A stretch of DNA of 64,000 nucleotides, taken from Seleniibacterium sp963677135 (GTDB taxonomy: Bacteria; Desulfobacterota; Desulfuromonadia; Desulfuromonadales; Geopsychrobacteraceae). Below the pieces are notes generated by a model. That model made no database searches. It had not been told where the DNA came from and saw nothing but the letters and a program-made list of their open reading frames with translations. Both the position numbers and the translations under genes were made by a program. Shown in pieces: positions 25,447-33,517 of this stretch (the first letter of the stretch is position 1; each line of letters opens with the position of its first letter). The DNA lies in contig CAXXLS010000005.1 of NCBI GenBank assembly GCA_963677135.2, positions 1-64,000 of the forward strand, in the 5' to 3' direction.

Positions 25447-26681
25447 AGTATCGAAATACCTTTATAGCGATACAAGGAAAATGATATCATTAAGTTTTTA
25501 ATGACTAGCACTGCGGAGACACCAAGAGAAAGACCCAAGACTAGGTTTTTATCCCCACAGGCAACAAGAAGCAAAGTTCCAATTAAAAAAGCAGCTAAAG
25601 TAGAGTAAAAATTACACTTTTCACCACCACACATATTACTAACGACAACACAATTTCCAGTATATATATTTATAGATTGAGCTAGAGCAATGACATACAT
25701 TGCCATTTTAACATTTTCTTCTTCAATTAAGAAAAAGTTAAATCCAATTGCAAAAAACAAAGCAGGAAAAGCAAGAAGATATAACTTCCTGTTTGTACTA
25801 CGAACAAATTTTGAAAGTTCATAATTTCCTTTTATTTGCTTTTCAACGTAATCTCCTGAATAAATTGCATTTAAATAATTGATTATAAGATTAACTGACA
25901 TCATTACTTTTAACATTATAAAATATTCTGCTATAGTATTTGCGTCTGATCCCATCCAATGCAAATACACTGGTGCCATTTGACTCAACCCATAAGTCAT
26001 GATTACAATCAAAAAAAACATAAACCGATTACTATCAATGTTTGTAAAACTTTTTTTATTAATCATCTCGCCATATTTTGAATAAGATCCAATTAAAAGG
26101 AAATCAATATTAAATAGAGAAACAACAAGAAGAACAAAAGAAAAGGCTATTATTATTATAGGAATCAACTTCATGTTGATATCTATATTAAAAATATCAA
26201 AAAATAGAACCGCCAATAGGGTTAAAGTCAGCAAAAAACCAACTTCAAAGAAAGGAAAAAAGAGACTTTTACGACTTCCCTTTATCACTGCGCCAAATAG
26301 GCCCGACAAAACAAGGGCCACCAATAGAGCAAAAAAAATAAATTTTTCTTTTATAATTTCATTTTCAATAAATAAGTCTTCAATCACAAAGTATGAAAAA
26401 AAGGTTATAATTAAAATAAACAGTGAAATAAACACTGACTTTAAAAATTCATATTTCAGTATTTTTATATTATTATTAATAATAGAAATTCTAGTCAATC
26501 TAGTTAGAAAAATATCTGATCCATGCCTAGCTATCATAGACAAAAAAATAGCAAGTGTTAATATAGTAGTTATTTTACCTGCATAATCCACTCGACCAGT
26601 CTGTTTCAGATATAGAACTAATGCTGCGAAACCGAATGAGGACAATAGTCTTGCTACGATACTAACAATATTAGTGATCAC
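25443..26681 (-). CDS. Wzx-like polysaccharide flippase
   Basis: 412 residues from GTG 26681, preceded by AGGA at six bases; the longer frame (to 26732) runs into the adjacent insertion sequence and is not native. About twelve membrane segments fit the polysaccharide transporter (Wzx/MATE-like) fold. It would flip the lipid-linked repeat unit to the periplasm. The insertion sequence ends only ~20 bases upstream, cutting the gene off from wecC and possibly from its promoter. Confidence 0.83.
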   Translation of the reverse strand: MITNIVSIVARLLSSFGFAALVLYLKQTGRVDYAGKITTILTLAIFLSMIARHGSDIFLTRLTRISIINNNIKILKYEFLKSVFISLFILIITFFSYFVIEDLFIENEIIKEKFIFFALLVALVLSGLFGAVIKGSRKSLFFPFFEVGFLLTLTLLAVLFFDIFNIDINMKLIPIIIIAFSFVLLVVSLFNIDFLLIGSYSKYGEMINKKSFTNIDSNRFMFFLIVIMTYGLSQMAPVYLHWMGSDANTIAEYFIMLKVMMSVNLIINYLNAIYSGDYVEKQIKGNYELSKFVRSTNRKLYLLAFPALFFAIGFNFFLIEEENVKMAMYVIALAQSINIYTGNCVVVSNMCGGEKCNFYSTLAAFLIGTLLLVACGDKNLVLGLSLGVSAVLVIKNLMISFSLYRYKGISIL

Positions 26682-26700
26682 ATTATTTCCTAAATCATAT

Positions 26701-28009
26701 AGTTGTTGAGTGCAAGGACATCGTGGACTCAACCGACAGTGTTAGCAAATTTTATAATCAAGTTGCTCGACCTGGATTCTGTCCAGATAGAGCATTAACT
26801 TCTGTTCTTTGACATCGATAGTCGACACCACGTATTCGAGCTTCAGTTCCGGCGGAACGGAAAACAATTCACCAAGAATGTTGAGCTTGAGATCGCTGTG
26901 AATCAAACGAACCAAAGGGTAGCGGCCTGTCTCTGTTTTCTCCAGTCGTTGTTTAGGCTTGTCGTCTGGATTCGGGGATCTCAGAGTTGCTTTACTCGCA
27001 TAAAGTGCCTTGACATGTGTTTTCCCGCCGAGCTTGCTGTAGCGATAGGAGCTGTTGTGCCGTTGTTCAAAAGACATTGTCCCAGCAGCCAGCTCATCGG
27101 TTGTGGACATGATCACCTTGCGGAGAAACTTCTGCTGGTAATGATCGTTGAATTGCTCGATATTTCCGTTGCGCCAAGGTTCGGCCATGGGCACAAACCA
27201 CGGCTCGACCTTATGCCACAGGAAAAATCGGACAAACTGGCTCAACGCTCGCGGATATCTCGGGCTGCCAAGAAAAGACATGGCCTTATCAACCTGGAGG
27301 TTGTCCGGTATTCCTAACCGAGACCAGATGGACCAGGTTCCGGATAGCACATCTTCTCCTGCCTTGGACAGCGCAGAGTGTAACCAGCAGCGTGCCGTTG
27401 CCGTATCGATCGCGTTGAGCCCGTAAAATCGGATCGGGCCGGTTAAATAGCAGGGGTCAACCATATCCATCTGATGGGTCTGATTCGGTAGCAGCACCGG
27501 AAGTTTGGGGTAAGGGGCTCCCGCCGGTCCTGCGATGCGTCAGATCATTGCGCTTGAGAATCCGATTGATTGTGCGCAATGAAGGCAGCGGTGATACGCC
27601 AGCCAAGGCCTTCCAATTCCCAGAAGATGGACTGTGCACCACAGAACAGATCCTGATTGTAGAGATCCAATCACACCAGTTTGACGATCTCCTCAATCTC
27701 AGTCGGTGTGACATTGGTCGGTTTCTTTGGTAAGCTATTGTGCCGGGTATTGTCCAGATCTAAATGTCGTTGGACCCATTTGTAAAGCCAAGAGCGAGAT
27801 CGCCCGAGAGATGAGCAGATGGCCTCAGGCTTTTCACCAGCGAGAAACCTGCGTACTGCCAAGACTCGTTGTTTTTCTTCATCGTCCATGAACATCTACA
27901 ATTGAAAATGTTCAGAATGACAGGTGGCTATTCGATTGTCAGAGAACTATTTTGTCTACGATGCCATGGCACATTTTTTTGTCTTCGATGTGCTGGCACT
28001 TAACAACTA
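26701..28009 (-). mobile_element. IS481-like insertion sequence, decayed
   Basis: About 1.3 kb bounded by imperfect terminal inverted repeats: left TAGTTGTTGAGTGCAAGG..., right (reversed) TAGTTGTTAAGTGCCAGC..., with ~75% identity over the first 30 bases. The right end holds a second copy of the same 23-base box. No target duplication is visible. Its transposase gene is broken. It separates wzx from wecC. Confidence 0.75.
26742..27895 (-). pseudogene. IS481-like DDE transposase, frameshifted
   Basis: Three frames must be joined. The N-terminus (from ATG 27895) is a helix-turn-helix ending EIEEIVKLV at an in-frame TGA; homology continues past it (LYNQDLFCGAQSIFWELEG), then shifts frame to LRTINRILKRNDLTHRRTG, then shifts again to the integrase core (PNQTHQMDMVDPCYL to the stop). 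Core residues such as D (QMDMVDP), D (VDKAM) and E (GNIEQFN) are still there, so decay is probably recent. Confidence 0.85.
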
Positions 28010-29124
28010 TTGCTCCGGTGATTAAACAGTTAAATCAAGCAGCATAAGCGATCTTTGGATGCTTGAAGTAATTTTGCACATGCCTCGGACGATTCTGTAG
28101 GGTGCACATGAAGGAACGGGTCTTTTTCTCCAAGTCCTTCTGTGTTCGAGCAGGTAGTCCGGAGCGGATCTTCTGCTTGAGGTCGCCGTTAAGATATTCG
28201 TCCGGGTTGAGTTCCGGGGAATATGACGGCAGATAAAAGACCTCGATTTGCTCTTTGTTTTCTTCCAGCCAGGCCTTTACGACCTTGCTGTGATGGACCC
28301 GCAGGTTGTCGAGAATCAGAAACACCTTGCGGTCCGCGTCCTTGATCAAACGGGACATAAATTTGATCAGCACTTTGGCGGTCATGGTTTCACGATACAG
28401 CATGAACCGCACTTTGCCACGGTTCGTAACCGAAGAGATCATATTGACCCGGCTCTTGGTGGCATTGATTCGCACCACAGGGGTTTTGCCCTTTGGAGCA
28501 AATCCCCGGGCATGATACGCATCATTTTGGATGCCGGTCTCGTCGCCCCAGTGTATTTCGGCCTTTTCCTGCTTGGCTCGGGCCTGAATCTTCGGGTACT
28601 CCGAATCAAGCCACTGGGCGACGTGCTTGGAACTCTGTTCGTAGGCACGCTTTGTTGGCCTTTGCGGGGTGAAACCCCAGCGTTTCAGGTAGTCCGTGAT
28701 CGTTCGCAGCGGCAGGTCTTGACCATAGAGGTGTTTGATCACCAGGCGAATCGCGTCACGGGTCCAAAGCGCAAAACACAGCTTGAACTGATCCGGGGTC
28801 TTGTCCACCAGTAGCTTCTGGATTTCGGCTTCCTGATCGCTGGTCAATTCTCGCTTGTCGCCATGACGGCGACCGCGCTGACCCGGCTTGATGGCATCAA
28901 GGCCGCCACGTTCGTACTTTTTCCAGATTGTACTGACGTGGGGTTGACTGAGACCAACGATTTCGGAAATGGACGTGTTGTTCAGACCTTTTTCACGTAA
29001 ACGAACGACTTGTTTACGTAGTTCGTATTGCGCTTGTTGATTGAGTTTTCGGGCATCGAAGTTATTCATGCCCTACAATAACACGAATTAAAGTAGATTT
29101 AAATATTTATCCGCCGAGTCAATA
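28008..29124 (-). mobile_element. IS630-family insertion sequence, complete
   Basis: 1117 bases with terminal inverted repeats of ~29 bases (21 matches): left TATTGCTCCGGTGATTAAAC, right reversed TATTGACTCGGCGGATAAAT. Ends carry TA, the target dinucleotide duplicated by this family. The left TA falls in the terminal bases of the IS481-like element, so this copy landed on the end of the older one. Confidence 0.85.
28035..29069 (-). CDS. IS630-family transposase
   Basis: 344 residues, intact. The N-terminal helix-turn-helix region (NNTSISEIVGLSQPHVSTIW) and DDE catalytic core are visible: D in HWGDETGIQND, D in LILDNLRVHHSK and E in YSPELNPDEYLN. It fills almost the whole element and could be active. 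Confidence 0.95.
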   Translation of the reverse strand: MNNFDARKLNQQAQYELRKQVVRLREKGLNNTSISEIVGLSQPHVSTIWKKYERGGLDAIKPGQRGRRHGDKRELTSDQEAEIQKLLVDKTPDQFKLCFALWTRDAIRLVIKHLYGQDLPLRTITDYLKRWGFTPQRPTKRAYEQSSKHVAQWLDSEYPKIQARAKQEKAEIHWGDETGIQNDAYHARGFAPKGKTPVVRINATKSRVNMISSVTNRGKVRFMLYRETMTAKVLIKFMSRLIKDADRKVFLILDNLRVHHSKVVKAWLEENKEQIEVFYLPSYSPELNPDEYLNGDLKQKIRSGLPARTQKDLEKKTRSFMCTLQNRPRHVQNYFKHPKIAYAA

Positions 29125-29157
29125 AGATAAAGCTAGCCCACATAACAATACGCATCC

Positions 29158-30393
29158 TCAACCCCATATCCCCCGAGTATCAATAACAACCTTCTCTTTA
29201 AGGCTTTCCCCCTTAACCCGTTTAAACTCATCGTGGTCGACCAAAACCACCAAAATATCTGCATCTTTAATCACCTGATCAACCCCATACAAAGGAAACT
29301 CATCAAACCCAGTCTGTACGTTCGGCTCACACGCCATTATAGTTCCAATCTCTTTTTCCTGCAGATCACGAACAATCTCCAAGGCCGGGGACTCGCGTAA
29401 ATCATCGATATTTGCTTTAAAAGCCAAACCCAAGCAACCAATAACCGGATTTTTGAATCTCTCCGCTTTTGCTACAACTTTATCAACAACCCAATGCGGT
29501 TTACTATCATTCACCTTACGTGCAACATGAATCAACTGAGCTTCATCAGGGGTTTTACTGACTATGAACCAAGGATCCACTGCAATACAGTGCCCGCCAA
29601 CCCCGGGACCAGGCTGCAGGATATTTACGCGTGGATGACGACTAGCTAATTGGATCAACTCCCAGACATTGATATCAAGCTTGTCGCAGATAATCGACAA
29701 TTCATTAGCAAAAGCGATATTGACATCACGAAAGCTATTTTCGGTTAGCTTACACATTTCGGCGGTTCTAGCATTGGTAACAATACACTCCCCTTTAACA
29801 AAGGTCTTATAAAGCATAATTGCGGCTTCAGAACACTTTTCAGTCATGCCCCCAATAACCCGGTCATTCTGCACGAGCTCCGTTAAAACCTGCCCCGGCA
29901 AAACCCGCTCCGGACAGTGCGCGATGCGAATATCTGAATGCTCGGCTGTCTGATGCGGAAAACTGAGATCTGGCCGTGCTTCCGCCAGCCATGCAGCCAT
30001 TTGTTCCGTTGCCCCGACCGGTGATGTCGACTCCAACACAACCAGATTTCCTTTTGCCAATACCGGAGCAATACTTTTGCAAGCAGCCTCGATATAAGAA
30101 AGATCCGGGACATGATCCTCTTTAAAAGGAGTTGGCACCGCAAGCAGAAATGCATCGGCTGGTTCAGGAGTTAAAGTTGCCCGTAAATAGCCTTCAGTAA
30201 CAGCTGCACGCACAACCATATCGAGATCAGGTTCAACAATGTGAATCTCTCCTCGATTAATTGTTTCGACAGCTTTTTTATTAACATCAATCCCAATGAC
30301 GTTTTTTTTACGCGAAGCAAAAACAGCTGCAGTCGGCAGACCGATATATCCCAAACCAACAACCGAGATTGTGTTGAATTCCATATTATTCAT
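29158..30393 (-). CDS. wecC: UDP-N-acetyl-D-mannosamine dehydrogenase WecC
   Basis: 411 residues of the UDP-sugar dehydrogenase family. NAD-binding ISVVGLGYIGLPTAAVFA at the start; catalytic cysteine region PGPGVGGHCIAVDPWF near 260, characteristic of WecC/WbpA-type enzymes. It oxidises UDP-ManNAc to UDP-ManNAcA. Next to wecB (six bases away), so the pathway from UDP-GlcNAc is complete here. Confidence 0.94.
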   Translation of the reverse strand: MNNMEFNTISVVGLGYIGLPTAAVFASRKKNVIGIDVNKKAVETINRGEIHIVEPDLDMVVRAAVTEGYLRATLTPEPADAFLLAVPTPFKEDHVPDLSYIEAACKSIAPVLAKGNLVVLESTSPVGATEQMAAWLAEARPDLSFPHQTAEHSDIRIAHCPERVLPGQVLTELVQNDRVIGGMTEKCSEAAIMLYKTFVKGECIVTNARTAEMCKLTENSFRDVNIAFANELSIICDKLDINVWELIQLASRHPRVNILQPGPGVGGHCIAVDPWFIVSKTPDEAQLIHVARKVNDSKPHWVVDKVVAKAERFKNPVIGCLGLAFKANIDDLRESPALEIVRDLQEKEIGTIMACEPNVQTGFDEFPLYGVDQVIKDADILVVLVDHDEFKRVKGESLKEKVVIDTRGIWG

Positions 30394-30399
30394 TAACCT

Positions 30400-31524
30400 T
30401 TATTCTGAAAGTATTTGACAAATTCTTTGACTTGCCTTGCCGTCACCATAGGGATTATGAGCAAGACTCATTTGGCTATAAATATCCTGATTGTTCAGCA
30501 AACTGTTCACTTCTGTTGTTATTTTTCTTATATCCGTCCCAACAAGACGTACAGTTCCTGCATCAACGGCCTCTGGCCGCTCTGTTGTATCGCGCATAAC
30601 CAAGACAGGCTTACCTAAAGATGGGGCCTCTTCCTGAATCCCTCCAGAGTCAGTCAAAATAAGATAAGAACGATTCATTAAGTAGACAAAGGGAAGATAA
30701 TCCTGCGGCTCAATCAGAAAAATATTATCGACATTCTGAAGAATCGTTTTTACAGGGTCCTGAACATTCGGGTTGAGATGGACTGGGTAGAGGATCTCCA
30801 CATCCTGATAGCTCTGTGCTATCTCCTTAAGAGCTTTACAAATATTCTCAAATCCCTGGCCAAAATTCTCACGGCGATGGCCAGTGACCAATATCAGTCG
30901 CTTGCCTTCATCCAGGAAAGAAAAACGCTCTGCCATCTGCTGACTTAGTGCTGTGTCATTTTTCAATCGCTCTACAATTTTGAGCAAGGCGTCGATAACC
31001 GTATTACCTGTGACATAAACGGATTCTCTGGCAACGCCCTCCGCCAAAAGATTCTGTTGTGCCTTTTCTGTTGGAGAGAAATGGTAACGGGTCATTGCAC
31101 CAGTCAATTTCCGATTCATTTCTTCTGGCCAGGGAGAGTAAATATTGCCGGTACGCAGACCAGCTTCAACATGACCAACTGCTATCTTCTGATAATATGC
31201 TGCAAGACTTGCAGCCATTGTCGTTGTTGTGTCACCGTGAACCAAAATGACTTCAGGCTGAAACTCAGCAAGAACCGGTGCAAGCCCTTGCAATACACTA
31301 CAAGTCACATCGGTTAATGTCTGACCTGGTTTCATTATGTTCAAATCATAATCCGGCTTTATTTCGAACAAATTCAATACCTGATCAAGCATTTCTCGGT
31401 GTTGTGCAGTTACACAAACCCTACTGTCAAAGATATCCGAATACTCAGCAAGGGCCCTTACCACTGGTGCCATTTTTATGGCTTCGGGCCTGGTACCAAA
31501 AATTGAAAGGATTTTTTTCATCAT
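30400..31524 (-). CDS. wecB: UDP-N-acetylglucosamine 2-epimerase WecB
   Basis: 374 residues, non-hydrolysing 2-epimerase. FGTRPEAIKMAPVVRAL at the start, VHGDTTTTMAASLAAYY, and LTDSGGIQEEAPSLGKPVLV near the end are diagnostic. It makes UDP-ManNAc for WecC. Normal length. Confidence 0.95.
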   Translation of the reverse strand: MMKKILSIFGTRPEAIKMAPVVRALAEYSDIFDSRVCVTAQHREMLDQVLNLFEIKPDYDLNIMKPGQTLTDVTCSVLQGLAPVLAEFQPEVILVHGDTTTTMAASLAAYYQKIAVGHVEAGLRTGNIYSPWPEEMNRKLTGAMTRYHFSPTEKAQQNLLAEGVARESVYVTGNTVIDALLKIVERLKNDTALSQQMAERFSFLDEGKRLILVTGHRRENFGQGFENICKALKEIAQSYQDVEILYPVHLNPNVQDPVKTILQNVDNIFLIEPQDYLPFVYLMNRSYLILTDSGGIQEEAPSLGKPVLVMRDTTERPEAVDAGTVRLVGTDIRKITTEVNSLLNNQDIYSQMSLAHNPYGDGKASQRICQILSE

Positions 31525-31569
31525 TAAATTAGTTTTAGTTTTTATTGAAATAGTTCGTTTCCATTATGC

Positions 31570-32793
31570 TTAATTTTTTGTTTTTCTAAGCGATAATTGT
31601 ACCTTTATCTGCTCCCAAAGTTGCCGGTCCTGCCCCTGTAAATTACCGCCAAAGCCTCGTACAAAAGCAACGATCAGCGACAAAAAACCGGCGCAAAAGG
31701 TCGCCAGAATGACAATCAAGGCTCTTTTGGGCTTACTCTTACGGTCAGGTGGACTTGCATCATCAAGAACCTGAATGGTTGACATATTTTTTGCTTCACT
31801 GATTTTGGCGACTTCATACTGCTTGGTCAGCAGCTCATAGAGCGTTTCCTGAACCTTGAAATTTCGCAATAATCGTGCATATTGAACACCCAATTCCGGC
31901 ACGTCTGATGTCGCCATAAAGATATCATCTGATACTTTTTTTCCATCGGGCGAACGTTCCAGCCGAGAAATCTGATCTTTAATTTGAGCAATTCCCTCCC
32001 GCAGAGCGATAACCTGGGGATTCTGCTCGGTCTGGGAAGACAATAGAACTCCAAGCTCAACCTCTTTGCTGGCCAGTTCCCCCTTTAAAGACGCGATCGC
32101 CTCGATAATTGCACTGGCTTGAGCATCAATACGAATCGCCTTGTTCTTCTCTTGAAACTCTTTAAGGGCATCTTCTGCCTTAGCTAAATCATTACGGACA
32201 AGATCCAGGCGATTTTCGAGAAAGACTCGCTCGCGCCCGGCATTGTTCAGATTAATTTTAACGTTAAGTTTTTGAAGTTCATCTATGTAAGCATTAGCAA
32301 TGTCAGCTGCCAATTTTGGATCTTCATCCTCAAAACTGACAGACAAAATCCCGTCGTCCTTGCCTAGGGTAAATTTTGCCTTAGTAGCCAGATTACTATA
32401 AGCACCGGTCCGCGTTTCCCATTCGTAATGTTCCATCAGATTAAAACGATCAATGATGGCATCGCTGACAGTGCGGCTTTTCAGCATGCCAATATACAAT
32501 TCACCCGAGCCTCCACCGGTCGAAATTCCGGCGAGGGCTGCCAAATCACTCATACCGCCAAGCATTGAGCTTAACCCACCCTTACTATCCTTTGGCGGGA
32601 GAATCCGGGCCGTTGATGTGTAGATATTCGGCATCAGCAAGGTAATCCCGCAGGTGACGATGAAGGTCACCAGGCAGGTGAGGAAAATCATTTTCTTGTG
32701 TTGGACGATCACCAGGAGCAGTTCGAGGAGGTTGATTTCGTCGTCGGCGGTTTGTTGAGGGGCCGAGTAGCTATCATCAATGTTATTTGACAT
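31570..32793 (-). CDS. Wzz-type chain-length determinant protein
   Basis: 407 residues. Two membrane segments (~35-55 and ~365-385) flank a long periplasmic coiled coil, with the N-terminal Wzz motif INLLELLLVIVQHKK and the C-terminal PPDRKSKPKRALIVIL before the second segment. It sets the modal length of the polymer. No cytoplasmic tyrosine kinase domain is fused. The coiled coil contains typical heptads (DLAKAEDALKEFQEKNK). Confidence 0.92.
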   Translation of the reverse strand: MSNNIDDSYSAPQQTADDEINLLELLLVIVQHKKMIFLTCLVTFIVTCGITLLMPNIYTSTARILPPKDSKGGLSSMLGGMSDLAALAGISTGGGSGELYIGMLKSRTVSDAIIDRFNLMEHYEWETRTGAYSNLATKAKFTLGKDDGILSVSFEDEDPKLAADIANAYIDELQKLNVKINLNNAGRERVFLENRLDLVRNDLAKAEDALKEFQEKNKAIRIDAQASAIIEAIASLKGELASKEVELGVLLSSQTEQNPQVIALREGIAQIKDQISRLERSPDGKKVSDDIFMATSDVPELGVQYARLLRNFKVQETLYELLTKQYEVAKISEAKNMSTIQVLDDASPPDRKSKPKRALIVILATFCAGFLSLIVAFVRGFGGNLQGQDRQLWEQIKVQLSLRKTKN

Positions 32794-32826
32794 CTTTAAA
32801 TTCCATAAAAAAAAGCTAATTAATCG

Positions 32827-32960
32827 AACGCAGATGAGCGCTGATCAATTCGGATAAAATCAAAATCTTCTTTTTGAGGTTAAGGCCTACCCAACATGAC
32901 TTCTGACTCTAGCTGCGTTTATCCGATTTTATCTGCGTATATCCGCCGTTATCTGCGTTC
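32827..32960. repeat. MITE-like element, GAACGCAGAT termini
   Basis: About 134 bases starting GAACGCAGATGAGCGCTGAT and ending TATCTGCGTTC, so the outer ten bases form a perfect inverted repeat. The right half contains three spaced TCTGCGT/ATCCG units. No coding potential. It ends four bases before the stop of the GxxExxY gene. Confidence 0.85.
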
Positions 32961-32963
32961 TAT

Positions 32964-33347
32964 TCAAAAAGAATTTACAATCCTTCTAACCTGTAATTTA
33001 GAAGTTCCAAAATTAATCAAAAGCGCGACCTTGTATCCCGTAGCTTTTAAATAATTCATACACTGAGAAAAGTGGCTCGGGTCCAACGCTGACACCGCCT
33101 TCAACTCAACAATGACATCATTTTCAACAAGGAGATCCGCAAAATACTCACCAACGACAACCTCCTCGTAATTGACACTTATTGGGAATTGCTGCTCGAT
33201 ATTCAGGCCCGACCTTTTAAGTTCATAGGCCAAAGCGTTCTCATAAACTTTTTCCAGAAAACCAACACCTAAAAGGTTACTAACCCTGAATGAACAGCCT
33301 ATTATTTCTTCGGTAATGCTGGAATAATATGCTTCATCCTTAACCAC
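32964..33347 (-). CDS. GxxExxY protein (PD-(D/E)XK_3 family)
   Basis: 127 residues. The family-naming motif is GFLEKVY (29-35), and a nuclease-like D71-x9-E81-x-K83 pattern (ADLLVENDVIVELKA) is intact. Biochemical function is not established; the fold is that of restriction-endonuclease-like proteins. It lies between two GAACGCAGAT elements within a polysaccharide locus, an arrangement that suggests a separately acquired cassette. Confidence 0.92.
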   Translation of the reverse strand: MVKDEAYYSSITEEIIGCSFRVSNLLGVGFLEKVYENALAYELKRSGLNIEQQFPISVNYEEVVVGEYFADLLVENDVIVELKAVSALDPSHFSQCMNYLKATGYKVALLINFGTSKLQVRRIVNSF

Positions 33348-33386
33348 ATCTGCCCCCTCTCTTCAGATGCACTTAAAACCTCATAA

Positions 33387-33512
33387 TCGAACGCAGATGG
33401 ACGCTGATAAGTTCGGATAAGATCAAAACCTTTTCTTTTTAGAGTTAAAACTTAAACCCTTAAAAACTTCAGACTCTATCTGCGTTTATCCGCCCTTATC
33501 TGCGTTCTATTC
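33387..33512. repeat. MITE-like element, GAACGCAGAT termini
   Basis: Second well-preserved copy, about 126 bases, beginning at TCGAACGCAGATGGACGCTG and ending ATCTGCGTTCTAT. Same orientation as the copy at 32827, so the two form direct repeats around the GxxExxY gene. Confidence 0.85.
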
Positions 33513-33517
33513 CAGTT

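Noticed and set aside
26682..26732. N-terminal extension of wzx (MSPRCPCTQQ...)
   Set aside because: Those codons come mostly from the terminal repeat of the IS481-like element; the GTG at 26681 has the ribosome site.
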